The notes beneath the pieces are model-generated. The model had not been told where the DNA came from. It saw only the letters and a program-made list of their open reading frames with translations, and ran no database searches. A program made the position numbers and the translations under genes. Shown piece after piece: positions 45,940 through 53,713 of a stretch of DNA of 64,000 nucleotides. Where the stretch lies: the NCBI RefSeq assembly GCF_022414575.1, contig NZ_JADWYQ010000011.1, positions 1 through 64,000 of the forward strand, written 5' to 3'. The first letter of the stretch is position 1; every line of letters begins with the position of its first letter. This stretch comes from Streptomyces sp. MUM 178J. GTDB lineage: Bacteria; Actinomycetota; Actinomycetes; Streptomycetales; Streptomycetaceae.

Positions 45940-46401
45940 TCAGCCCTCGTCAGGCCCGAGGCGACCGGTACGCCGCCACTTCTCGTGGATCACCGCGGAG
46001 CGCAGCCGCCAGCCGGCCTCGGTGCGTATGAGGGAGAAGGCGTACCGGCCGCCCGAGGTGAAGTCCTCACCGGAGTCCAGGCGCATTGGATTGAGATAGT
46101 CGGCCTGCACGTCGGCCGAGTCCCCCGGGTAGCCGCCGAGGTCCTGGAGCCGCACCCGCCGGTTGACGATCAGATGCTGGCGAACCGGAAAGACCCGCAG
46201 AGTCTGCGCCAGCCAGTCGGCCACATCGTCCGCCGGGCCCTCGATCCCACCGGAACTGCGGTAGTCGGCGCGGCCTGCCCGCGCGAACAGAGCCCGGTAG
46301 GCGCCCCAGTCGCCGTCGTCCACCGCAGCCGCATAGCGGGAGACCACGTCGTCGACGGCGAGCCGGTGCATCACGGTCGTGAGATCCACACGCTGCGTCA
46401 T
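45940..46401 (-). CDS. SnoaL-like/NTF2-like family protein
   Basis: A 153-residue protein with the cone-shaped NTF2 fold: helices TVMHRLAVDDVVSRYAAAVDDGDWGAYRALFA, then RADYRSSGGIEG, LAQTLRVFPVRQHLIVNRRV and the beta-sheet YAFSLIRTEAGWRLRSAVIHEKW. Such domains are cyclases, dehydratases, or binding proteins with no catalytic role; the activity is not assignable. The ATG at 46401 is taken; an in-frame GTG at 46419 would add six residues. It has no obvious operon partner. Confidence 0.87.
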   Translation of the reverse strand: MTQRVDLTTVMHRLAVDDVVSRYAAAVDDGDWGAYRALFARAGRADYRSSGGIEGPADDVADWLAQTLRVFPVRQHLIVNRRVRLQDLGGYPGDSADVQADYLNPMRLDSGEDFTSGGRYAFSLIRTEAGWRLRSAVIHEKWRRTGRLGPDEG

Positions 46402-46527
46402 CGGCTCAGTGTCGGCCACCGCGCGGACTGCGCCAAGGGTCCGCGCGAGGATGGCGGGTCCGAGCTTCGCGCCGGAGCCGCGACCGTCGTCTTCGCGGGG
46501 GGCCGCGGACCGGTGGGGCGCGGCCCG

Positions 46528-47724
46528 TCAGCTGTGCTTGACGGCGCGCAGCACGACGAACTTGGGGTCGCCGGCGACCGTCTCGCAGTTGCCGAAGAGC
46601 CGGCGCAGCCGGACGTGGTAGCCGAGGTGGCGGTTGCCGACGACCCACAGTTCACCGCCCGGGCGCAGCGCGCGCCGTGCGCCGCCGAACATCCGGCGGG
46701 CGGTGGCGTCGCTGGTCGCCTGGTGCGAGTGGAACGGGGGATTGTTGAGGACCAGGTCGACGCTGCCGTCGGGGACGTCCGCCATGCCGTCGCCGACGAG
46801 GAAGCGGGCCGCGGCACGTCCTCCGGCAGCTGCGGTCTCCTTGACGTTGTCGCGGTAGGTGGCTTCGGCGGAGGCCACTGCGGAGTACGACTCGTCGATG
46901 AAGGTCACCTCGGCCTCGGGGTTGGCCAGCGCGGCCGCCGTGCCCACGATGCCGTTGCCGCACCCGAGGTCCACGACCCGCTCGGGGCCGTGCCGCTCCG
47001 GCAGCTTGCTCAGGAAGAAGCGCGTGCCGATGTCCAGCCGGTCGGCGCAGAAGACGCCGGCGTGGTTGGTGACCGCGAGGCCTGCCAGCCTCCCGGTGTC
47101 GGCGGGCAGCCGGTAGCGCAGCGGCCAGGGGCCGGCCGTCCTCGGCAGTGCGGGGTCCGGTGCGCAGAAGATCAGCCGCGCCTTCCTGGCCGCGAGCGAC
47201 GTCCTGGTCGGGCCGAGGAGCCGCTCGAACAACGCCAGGGTGGAGGTGTGGATCTCGCGGACCATGCCCGTGCCGACGACGACCGTCCCGGCGTGCACGG
47301 CGGGCGCCAGCCGGTGCAACTGGTCCTCCAGCAGTGCGAGGCTCTTGGGCACCCGGATCAGCAGCACGTCGATCCGTTCGGGTGGCGCGTCCCGCGCGGT
47401 CAACAGCCGCACCGAGGCCGGGCCGATGCCGTTGCGCGCCAGATTCGCCTCGGTCGCCCGGCGGCCGAGGAAGGAGTCGGAGATCTGCACAGGACGGACC
47501 CGTCCTGGCCGGCGGCCGGCGAGCGCCACGGTGAGCGCGCCCCAGCGGTCGTCCACGACGACGACCGTGCCGGACAGGTCGACGGGCGGGGCGGCGCCCT
47601 CGATGCCGTCCAGGCAGCGCAGCAGATACTCGTCGGAGGCGTCCCATGCGCGGAGCGGGTCGCGGGCGTCCTCAGGGAAGCGGGTGAGGTCGAACTCGCC
47701 CCATGACGTGGTCAAACGGTTCAT
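46528..47724 (-). CDS. RlmG/RsmC-like rRNA guanine-N2 methyltransferase
   Basis: A 398-residue class I methyltransferase with two domains. The N-terminal half (about 1-200) is a degenerate duplicate. The C-terminal half carries the SAM site DLGCGNGIVGTAAALANP and the catalytic NPPF motif (LNNPPFHSHQ). This arrangement is that of RlmG, which methylates G1835 of 23S rRNA, and RsmC, which acts on 16S G1207; the exact target here is unproven. GAGGGCACG precedes the ATG, and a TAGCCT -10 sits just before it, so the leader is very short. Confidence 0.88.
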   Translation of the reverse strand: MNRLTTSWGEFDLTRFPEDARDPLRAWDASDEYLLRCLDGIEGAAPPVDLSGTVVVVDDRWGALTVALAGRRPGRVRPVQISDSFLGRRATEANLARNGIGPASVRLLTARDAPPERIDVLLIRVPKSLALLEDQLHRLAPAVHAGTVVVGTGMVREIHTSTLALFERLLGPTRTSLAARKARLIFCAPDPALPRTAGPWPLRYRLPADTGRLAGLAVTNHAGVFCADRLDIGTRFFLSKLPERHGPERVVDLGCGNGIVGTAAALANPEAEVTFIDESYSAVASAEATYRDNVKETAAAGGRAAARFLVGDGMADVPDGSVDLVLNNPPFHSHQATSDATARRMFGGARRALRPGGELWVVGNRHLGYHVRLRRLFGNCETVAGDPKFVVLRAVKHS

Positions 47725-47772
47725 CGTGCCCTCAGGCTATCCGAGCGCCCCGACCCGTCGGCCCGGTCGGTC

Positions 47773-47903
47773 CGACGGGTTGTTCATGCGGCGCTGCGCT
47801 CACGCCGCCGGGCTGTTCACGCGTGGGCCGTCGCCAGCTCGTGGGGAGAGGGCGGCGGCCGACCCGCGACCGTGGGACGGTCGGCACGCCGGGCTGTTCA
47901 CGC
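47773..47903. repeat. Short direct repeats in an intergenic region
   Basis: GCCGGGCTGTTCACGC occurs identically at 47807-47822 and 47888-47903, and a diverged copy (GACGGGTTGTTCATGC) lies at 47773-47788. The spacing of the identical copies is 81 bp. No gene is evident in this 190-base gap. Confidence 0.7.
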
Positions 47904-47915
47904 CGCCGGGCCCGG

Positions 47916-48134
47916 TCACGCCGCGTCGTAGGCCTCGTGGGGGCCCGCACCGCGCCACTCGATCAGATGCGGGTCGTCGAGGATCATGTCCGCGTCCTCC
48001 AGGCCCGCTCGCCGCAGGAACTCGACGAGATCCTTGTCACTGCGGGCGACGCCCACCGTCTCCCCGCGCACGGTGACCCTCCGTCCGCCGCCGGGCGACG
48101 GCGGATGGACGACGATGGGCGCGGTCCATGCCAT
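47916..48134 (-). CDS. Small conserved hypothetical protein, 72 aa
   Basis: A 72-residue soluble protein starting MAWTAPIVVHPPSPGGGRRV. VRGETVGVARSDKDLVEFLRRAGL and DPHLIEWRGAGPHEAY follow. Codon usage and the balanced mix of residues argue for a real gene. I do not recognise the family. It is followed 88 bases further upstream on the same strand by another small protein gene, but the spacing does not require an operon. Confidence 0.68.
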   Translation of the reverse strand: MAWTAPIVVHPPSPGGGRRVTVRGETVGVARSDKDLVEFLRRAGLEDADMILDDPHLIEWRGAGPHEAYDAA

Positions 48135-48221
48135 GTCTCCAGGGTGCGCCGGTACGGCCCGACATGCAGCCGCCGGGCTCCGAAGAGCCCGGCGGTCGGC
48201 CGGAACGGGGTGCCCGGACGC

Positions 48222-48413
48222 TCAGGCCGCGCGACCGGCGGGGGCGCCGGACGCCGCCGCGGCCCACTCCACCACCAGGGCCTCGTACTCCCGCCGACGA
48301 TCGTCGGGCAGCTGCCCGTCCGCCCACAGTTCGCGGATGCGCGCGTTGAGCTCGGCGGCGGACGGTCTGGCTTCCTTCGTGCGGGGGAGGGTCATGCGGT
48401 GGAAAGGGGGCAT
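48222..48413 (-). CDS. Small hypothetical protein, 63 aa
   Basis: A 63-residue helical protein, MPPFHRMTLPRTKEARPSAA to the Ala/Gly-rich end, with a clear amphipathic helix (AELNARIRELWADGQLPDDRRREYEALVVEW). Its fold looks like a short helical hairpin. Function is unknown. It is the last host gene before the left repeat of the integrated element. Confidence 0.68.
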   Translation of the reverse strand: MPPFHRMTLPRTKEARPSAAELNARIRELWADGQLPDDRRREYEALVVEWAAAASGAPAGRAA

Positions 48414-48465
48414 GCCACCAGGCTACGGCCTCCGCGACGCGCTCGTCTTCCCCGCGACGGCTGTT

Positions 48466-48975
48466 CTAATCCCCCGATTCTCCGGCGTGCGGGCTGAGTA
48501 CATCCGTTCCGACCAGGATGAACAGCACAACTCCCAAGATCACTCGGTAGATCACAAACGGCATGAAGCTCTTCGTAGTGATGAACTTCATGAACGAAAC
48601 TATGTCGACGTGTCCTGAGCGGCTTTGACCTGCTGGTTTCCACCACTTTTCAAGATCGAATAGTAGAGCAGTGGGAGATGGCGCCTTCCAGTGCTCTCTC
48701 TCGCTGGCCGCGAAGCGCAGCCACCTGCTTTGCAGCGAATCGGCAATCTCCTGCTCCATGGCCAGGGCAACGTGCGAGTAGAGACCTTCCACGCCGGCGA
48801 CCTCGCGGCCCATGCGGATCTCCACGGCGATGCGACTGTGTCGATCTTCGTCCAGCCACTCCTTGCCGCCGTGACGAAGCAGGTACAGCCGCTTCCCGGC
48901 GTACGCGGTCGCGGGGAACCGGCCCCTGACCCGCGGCCAAACTGTCCAACAAGGCACTGGCCGCAGTGCGCGCCC
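48466..48975 (-). pseudogene. Tyrosine integrase C-terminal remnant fused to a displaced uppP tail
   Basis: Reading from about 48975 down to 48600, the frame encodes a recognisable integrase C-terminus. LRHGGKEWLDEDRH corresponds to the RHxxK-type catalytic box, and GREVAGVEGLYSHVALAMEQ to the region with the active tyrosine, ending in EIADSLQSRWLRFAA. The N-terminal recombinase domains are missing, so it is inactive. Without a stop the frame continues through the left repeat and finishes with the last roughly 41 uppP codons and a TAG at 48466-48468. Streptomyces integrases often abut the att site in this way. Confidence 0.75.
48471..48595. repeat. Left attachment repeat (displaced 3' end of uppP)
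   Basis: These 125 bases are identical to 51841-51965 except for one transition (T at 48499, C at 51869), which is synonymous in uppP. The copy encodes the last codons of UppP (to HAGESGD) and ends at the boundary of ancestral flanking DNA. Confidence 0.9.
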
Positions 48976-49276
48976 CGGTCGCTCACCAGCCCGGATGAGA
49001 TTTTCGGCAAGGGCAGGATGCATGAGGCCGACTGGGACGATGAGGACGACAATGGTGCCCCGGATGAGCTGATCGGCACGTGAAGAGCTGTGCCGCGGTG
49101 ACCTGTATGCCCGGGCGGTCGCCGGAGGCGCTCCAGCGCTCACTCCACCCCAGCGGGCGCTGGCCGCGTTTCTGCGTCTGCCCGCCGGGTGATCTCCGCA
49201 CCGGGGCACCGCTGCTCTGGCACTCGTGCCCGTACGGGGCGGTGTAGCCGGTGGTCGGGTGCACGGTCGCCTCAGG

Positions 49277-49299
49277 TTGTCGGTGCCGTCGGCTAGCGT
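49277..49299 (+). promoter_or_regulatory. RecA-NDp/PafBC-type promoter of the element's ATPase-nuclease
   Basis: TTGTCGGTG (49277-49285), eight bases and TAGCGT (49294-49299) match TTGTCRGTG-N8-TAnnnT exactly. The ATG follows seven bases later without a ribosome site, so a leaderless, DNA-damage-inducible transcript is predicted. Confidence 0.72.
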
Positions 49300-49306
49300 G
49301 CGAGGT

Positions 49307-50890
49307 ATGCGCTACTTCAATACGGCCGGGCCGTGCGTCCCCACGCGCCACTACATGGTGCCGGCCCAGGAGCGGCTGCCCAGGGCCCGCGGGTACATCG
49401 AGCAGGGCCAGTACTTCGTGGTGCACGCGCCGCGGCAGACCGGGAAGACGACGGTGCTGGCGGCGATGGCCCGGGAACTGACGGCCTCGGGCCGGTACGC
49501 GGCGCTGCACTTCTCGTGCGAGAGCGCGGAGGTGGCCGGGGAGGACTACGGCCAGGCCGAGCTGCTGGTGCTGGAGGCGATTCGGCGGTCCGCGGAGTCC
49601 GCTGAGCTTCCTGATGAGCTCGCGCCCCCCGCCTCCTGGCCCGACGCGGTGCCCGGGTCCCGGCTCACGCGGGGGCTGACTGAGTGGGTGCGGAGCTGTC
49701 CGCGTCCGCTGGTGCTGTTCTTCGACGAGATCGACGCGCTGCGGGGGGAGAGCCTGCGCAGTGTGCTGCGCCAGTTGCGCGATGGCTTCACTGTCAGCCG
49801 TGGCGGCTTCCCGCATGCGGTGGTGCTGTGCGGGCTGCGGGATGTGCGTGACTACAAGGCGGCCTCGGGCGGGGATCCGGGGCGCCTTGGCACGTCGAGT
49901 CCGTTCAACATCAAGGTGGCGTCGCTGCGGTTGGGCGACTTCACCGAGGCCGAGGTCGCCGAGCTGTACGGGCAGCACACCACGGAGACGGGCCAGGACT
50001 TCACGGTGGATGCGCTGGAGCGTGCCTTCAGCTTTACCCAGGGACAGCCGTGGCTGGTCAACGCGCTGGCCCGGGAGGTCGTCGAGGAGATGGGGGTGCC
50101 GTCGGACACGCCGATCACGGCCGAGCACATGGAGGAGGCGAAGGAGCGGCTGATCCTGGCGCGTGCGACGCATCTGGACTCGCTGGCCGCCAGGTTGGGC
50201 GAGGACCGGGTGCGGCGCGTGATCCAGCCGCTGATCGCGGGCGAGCTGCTCCTGCCGACGGACACGTACGACGACGATCTGGCGTACGCGCGCGACCTGG
50301 GGCTGGTCGCTCCGGACGCGCCGGTGCGGGTGGCCAATCCGATCTACCAGGAGGTCATTGTCCGGGTACTGGGAAACAACACGGAGGGCCAGGTCGTCGC
50401 CGCCCCGAGCAGCTTCCGGCTGCCGGACGGCCGGATCGACATGGACAAGCTGCTGTGCTCCTTCGCCGAGTTCTGGCGGGAGAACGGCGAGATCCTGGCC
50501 ACCGCCTCGACCTACCCGGAGGCCGCGGCGCAGCTGGTGATGATGGCCTACCTGCATCGGATCGTGAACGGGGCGGGTTTCATCGACCGGGAGTACGGGG
50601 TCGGCCGGCGGCGCGTGGACCTGCTGATTCGCCAGCCGTACACCGCTGCCGACGGTTCGCGGGCGGTGCAGCGCGAGGCGCTGGAGCTGAAGGTGTGGCG
50701 CCAGGGCCGCACCGACCCCCTCGCCGAGGGGCTGGCACAGTTGGACGACTACCTGGACCGCATGGAGCTGTCCACGGGCACCCTCGTCGTCTTCGACACC
50801 CGCCCGAAGGCAGCCCCGGTCCACGAGCGCACCGCCTTCTCGCAGCAGACCACGCCCTCCGGGCGCACCGTCACCCTGCTGCGCGCCTGA
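49307..50890 (+). CDS. AAA+ ATPase with C-terminal PD-(D/E)XK nuclease-like domain
   Basis: A 527-residue protein. The N-terminal half is a STAND/AAA-type ATPase: Walker A at about P42-T49 (PRQTGKTT) and Walker B at LVLFFDEIDAL (D140-E141). About 270-400 is a winged-helix-like region (VRRVIQPLIAGELLLPTDTYDDD). The C-terminus has a PD-(D/E)XK core: VDLLI with D438 and ALELKVWR with E460 and K462. Relatives are annotated only as ATP-binding proteins; a role in DNA processing or phage defence is inference. It lies inside the element at uppP and has an exact damage-type promoter. Translation is leaderless. Confidence 0.85.
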   Translation: MRYFNTAGPCVPTRHYMVPAQERLPRARGYIEQGQYFVVHAPRQTGKTTVLAAMARELTASGRYAALHFSCESAEVAGEDYGQAELLVLEAIRRSAESAELPDELAPPASWPDAVPGSRLTRGLTEWVRSCPRPLVLFFDEIDALRGESLRSVLRQLRDGFTVSRGGFPHAVVLCGLRDVRDYKAASGGDPGRLGTSSPFNIKVASLRLGDFTEAEVAELYGQHTTETGQDFTVDALERAFSFTQGQPWLVNALAREVVEEMGVPSDTPITAEHMEEAKERLILARATHLDSLAARLGEDRVRRVIQPLIAGELLLPTDTYDDDLAYARDLGLVAPDAPVRVANPIYQEVIVRVLGNNTEGQVVAAPSSFRLPDGRIDMDKLLCSFAEFWRENGEILATASTYPEAAAQLVMMAYLHRIVNGAGFIDREYGVGRRRVDLLIRQPYTAADGSRAVQREALELKVWRQGRTDPLAEGLAQLDDYLDRMELSTGTLVVFDTRPKAAPVHERTAFSQQTTPSGRTVTLLRA

Positions 50891-51213
50891 CGGCCGGGAG
50901 ACCTCAGCCAGGAGCGCCCCCGGATCTTCCTCCCGTGGCCGTGTTCCCGGAGCAGCACGGGTTCGGTGCGGGAGCTGGAGGGGCTCGACAGCCAGGAATC
51001 GCGGCAGATCGGTGCTGACACGTCAGCACCGTGCCAGCACATGAAACCCTGGGGGCGGGCCGCGGCACGTTCTTGGACAAGCGCGCCGACGGTGATGGGG
51101 ATCTTTGAAAACGGCCGGGGTCGCTCCTCGCCTCACTTGCTTGTTTTTTGAACTGTGTGAGGAGGATGGGGATCGAAGAGCAGTCCTTGATCACCAGAAT
51201 GTAGGTTTTGGCT
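50891..51213. other. Gap inside the element with a palindrome
   Basis: About 320 bases without a convincing gene. GGTGCTGAC-AC-GTCAGCACC (51011-51030) is a near-perfect inverted repeat that could terminate the nuclease gene or bind a regulator. A 12-codon ORF after AGGAGG (about 51168) is too short to call. The DNA from 51080 to 51210 is less GC-rich than the surroundings. TAGGTT (51202-51207) is the likely -10 of the next gene. Confidence 0.55.
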
Positions 51214-51693
51214 ATGACTGGTGACTGGCGGAGGGACCGGATCGGGACTGCGTTGAGGGGCGAGAACCCGACCGTGCTGCGACGGCTGACGTCGGGGTTC
51301 GCGGTGATCGGGGACGTGCAGTTCCTGCCTGGCTACTCGGTCTTGCTCGTGGACGAGCCGGATGTGCAGCGGCTGTCGGACCTGCCGAGGGCGAAGCGGC
51401 TGTCGTTCCTGTCCGACATGGACCAGCTCGGCGAAGCGGTCGAGCGCGTCTGTCGGCGGCTGGACCCGGCTTTCCGGCGGGTCAACCTGGAGATCCTGGG
51501 GAACACGGACCCGTTCTTGCATGCGCATGTCTGGCCGCGGTTCGAGTGGGAGCCGACCGATGTGGTGGGTGCTCCGGTGTGGCTCTATCCGCGTGAGCGG
51601 TGGAGCGACGAGCGGTTCAGGCTCGGTCCGCAGCATGACGTGCTGCGGGATGCGATCAGCGGCGAACTGGACCAACTGCGCTCGGCGGCCTGA
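51214..51693 (+). CDS. HIT-like nucleotide-binding family protein
   Basis: A 159-residue protein resembling diadenosine tetraphosphate hydrolases of the HIT superfamily. FAVIGDVQFLPGYSVLLVDEP is the N-terminal sheet, PAFRRVNLEILGNTDPFLHAHVWPRFEWEP carries a modified HxHxxx histidine motif, and PQHDVLRDAISGELDQL is the C-terminal helix. It may hydrolyse or bind nucleotides or nucleotide conjugates. TAGGTT lies six bases before the ATG with no ribosome site, so the message is probably leaderless. It is the second cargo gene of the element and ends in a 12-bp hairpin. Confidence 0.82.
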   Translation: MTGDWRRDRIGTALRGENPTVLRRLTSGFAVIGDVQFLPGYSVLLVDEPDVQRLSDLPRAKRLSFLSDMDQLGEAVERVCRRLDPAFRRVNLEILGNTDPFLHAHVWPRFEWEPTDVVGAPVWLYPRERWSDERFRLGPQHDVLRDAISGELDQLRSAA

Positions 51694-51700
51694 GTGTTGT

Positions 51701-51730
51701 GGGCCCGCCGACCGTCAAGTCGGCGGGCCC
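51701..51730 (+). terminator. Hairpin terminator after the HIT-like gene
   Basis: GGGCCCGCCGAC (51701-51712) pairs perfectly with GTCGGCGGGCCC (51719-51730) around a six-base loop, eight bases after the stop codon. Confidence 0.85.
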
Positions 51731-51835
51731 GGTGATCGGTGACTGTCAGCCGAAGCTCACTGGAGGCGTCTGAGCGGGGCGATGCCGGCCGCCGTGATAG
51801 GAAATGCTAGATAGCGCTACCTGTGCGGCCCTGGT

Positions 51836-52708
51836 TCAGTCCCCCGATTCTCCGGCGTGCGGGCTGAGCACATCCGTTCCGACCAGGATGAACAGCACAA
51901 CTCCCAAGATCACTCGGTAGATCACAAACGGCATGAAGCTCTTCGTAGTGATGAACTTCATGAACCAAGCGATGACCGCGTACCCGACCACGAAGGCGAT
52001 GACCGTCGCGAAGATCGTCGGCCCCCATGACACATGCCCATCTCCCACGTCCTTCAGCTCGTACACCCCCGAGGCGAGCACGGCCGGGATCGCCAGCAGG
52101 AACGAGTAGCGGGCCGCCGCCTCGCGGGTGTAGCCCATCAGCAGACCGCCGCTGATGGTGGCCCCGGAGCGGGAGACGCCCGGGATCAGCGCCATGGCCT
52201 GGCACATGCCGAAGATCAGGCCGTCCCGGATGCCCAGCTGCTGAAGCGTCTTGCGCTCCCGGACGGCACGGTGCCGGCCTCCGGTCTCGTCGCGGGCGGC
52301 CAGCCGGTCGGCGAAACCGAGCACCAGGCCCAGGACGATCAAGGTGGTGGCGATGAGGCGCAGATCGCGGAAGGGGCCCTCGATCGCGTCCTTGAGTGTG
52401 AGGCCCAGCACGCCGATGGGAACGGAGCCGACGATCACCAGCCAGCCCATCTTGGCGTCGTGGTCGCTGCGCATCTCCTTGTCCGTCAGCGAGCGCAGCC
52501 ACGCGGACAGGATTCTGAGGATGTCCTTGCGGAAGTAGATCAGCACGGCCGTCTCCGTGCCGATCTGGGTGATCGCCGTGAAGGCCGCCCCGGGATCCTC
52601 CCAGCCGGCGAAGGCCGCGGTGAGCCGCAGATGCGCACTGGAGGAGATCGGCAGGAACTCGGTCAGCCCCTGGACGAGCCCGAGGATGAATGATTCGAAC
52701 CAAGACAT
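51836..52708 (-). CDS. uppP: Undecaprenyl-diphosphatase
   Basis: A 290-residue polytopic membrane enzyme that recycles the lipid carrier for peptidoglycan by dephosphorylating undecaprenyl diphosphate. The BacA motifs are intact: GLTEFLPISSSAHL with E17 and H26, and the arginine motif IPGVSRSGATISGG. About eight hydrophobic helices are visible. The last 43 codons lie in the direct repeat, so the gene was kept whole after an element integrated in its 3' end. The ATG at 52708 has only a weak ribosome site (GGGTGG). Loss of this gene would affect bacitracin resistance. Confidence 0.95.
   Translation of the reverse strand: MSWFESFILGLVQGLTEFLPISSSAHLRLTAAFAGWEDPGAAFTAITQIGTETAVLIYFRKDILRILSAWLRSLTDKEMRSDHDAKMGWLVIVGSVPIGVLGLTLKDAIEGPFRDLRLIATTLIVLGLVLGFADRLAARDETGGRHRAVRERKTLQQLGIRDGLIFGMCQAMALIPGVSRSGATISGGLLMGYTREAAARYSFLLAIPAVLASGVYELKDVGDGHVSWGPTIFATVIAFVVGYAVIAWFMKFITTKSFMPFVIYRVILGVVLFILVGTDVLSPHAGESGD
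51841..51965. repeat. Right attachment repeat (3' end of intact uppP)
   Basis: The 125-bp partner of 48471-48595. Here it forms the functional end of uppP. The sequences outside both copies differ completely, so the repeat boundaries are sharp. Confidence 0.9.
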
Positions 52709-52912
52709 GGAAAACTAAGCCACCCAAGAGATGATCACGTATGACCGGCCGACGCGTGCTCCCGATCTCCCGATCATGCGCCGATCGGAGGCAGCGTAGC
52801 GTCCTCAGGTGACCGCCCCGCGCCAGCCCCCTCGCCGGGGCCCGCACCGCCCCGTGGCGCCGCTGGCCGACGGCCGCGCAGACGTACGGTCCGGCGCGCG
52901 CGGACGTGCCGC

Positions 52913-53665
52913 TCAACGGCTGTGCAGACGGTGGCGTTTACGCCAGGCCACCACGGCCGCCGCGAGACCCGTCAGCACGATGAACCCCGTCGCGCCCAGA
53001 AACGCGGGCGACGTCGGAGCGGTGGCCTGGCTGCCCGCGACCGCGTACGCCGCCGTGTTGGGGATCGACCCCAGACCGGTCGCCAGCAGGAAGGGCGCAT
53101 ACCCCATGCGGGAGACCGCCGCGCAGTAGTTGGCCGCGGCGAACGGCACGCCCGGGAACAGCCGGATCGCCAGCATCGAGCGGAACCCGTGGTGGCTCAA
53201 CTGCCCGTCGGCGGCGGCCAGCCAGCGACCCCGCACAAACGGCCGCAGGGCGTCCTGGCCGAGCACCCGGCCGAGCGTGAAGGCGATCCCTGCGCCCAGC
53301 ACCGTCCCGCCGAGCGCCGCGGCGAGCCCGAGCTGTGCGCCGAACAGCGCGCCCGCCGCCAGATTCAGCAGCGGCCGCGGCACGAACGCGGCGGTGCACA
53401 GCCCGTAGGCCGCGGCGAACACCGCCGCCGCACCCGCACCGCTCAGCTCCGGCGGCCACCCCGAGGCGAGCAGCCGCTGCGGCTCGTACAGCAGCACGGC
53501 GACGCCCGCACAGACCAGCACGGCGATCAGCAGGGCCAGCCGCGACCCGGGCGAGCGCAGCACGGCCCCCGACGGCCGGACCGGGACGGCCGGCGCCTCG
53601 GAGACGGCGGCCGGACACGGGGCCGGGGAGCGGTCGGGGAGCGTACCGGGGACGGGGAGCGGCAT
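52913..53665 (-). CDS. TVP38/TMEM64 family (VTT domain) membrane protein
   Basis: A 250-residue membrane protein of the VTT/DedA-like superfamily. After a polar tail, hydrophobic helices at about 42-60, 78-98, 105-130, 170-190 and 215-240 include AAFVPRPLLNLAAGALFGAQLGLAAALGGTVLGAGIAFTLGR and RLFPGVPFAAANYCAAVSRM, the family hallmark. These proteins are thought to move or scramble lipids. TAGTCT (plus 53672-53677) lies six bases before the ATG with no ribosome site, suggesting a leaderless message. It is divergent from the AlkD-like gene 48 bases away. Confidence 0.88.
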   Translation of the reverse strand: MPLPVPGTLPDRSPAPCPAAVSEAPAVPVRPSGAVLRSPGSRLALLIAVLVCAGVAVLLYEPQRLLASGWPPELSGAGAAAVFAAAYGLCTAAFVPRPLLNLAAGALFGAQLGLAAALGGTVLGAGIAFTLGRVLGQDALRPFVRGRWLAAADGQLSHHGFRSMLAIRLFPGVPFAAANYCAAVSRMGYAPFLLATGLGSIPNTAAYAVAGSQATAPTSPAFLGATGFIVLTGLAAAVVAWRKRHRLHSR

Positions 53666-53713
53666 CCGGGGAGACTAACCGACACTCCGATGTGATCGCC
53701 GTAATGTAGGCCC

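Larger units (their letters stand above)
48471..51965. mobile_element. Decayed integrative element in the 3' end of uppP
   Basis: Two direct copies of the uppP 3' end (125 bp, one mismatch) bracket about 3.2 kb of DNA. Next to the left copy is a tyrosine-integrase remnant. Cargo consists of an AAA+ ATPase with a PD-(D/E)XK nuclease domain (49307-50890) and a HIT-like protein (51214-51693). The intact uppP uses the right copy as its 3' end, as expected when an element integrates site-specifically and restores its target gene. No replication, transfer or excision gene remains. Bases 48976-49276 hold only fragments, including an acidic plus-strand C-terminus (KGRMHEADWDDEDDNGAPDE). Confidence 0.78.

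Noticed and set aside
44767..47706. A 979-codon plus-strand frame across lnt, the NTF2-like gene and the methyltransferase
   Set aside because: It spans three recognisable minus-strand genes and has no family features.
48691..49083. A plus-strand ORF of 130 codons ending in an acidic tail (KGRMHEADWDDEDDNGAPDE)
   Set aside because: It overlaps the integrase remnant for most of its length. Only the tail looks gene-like, so it was noted as a fragment, not called.
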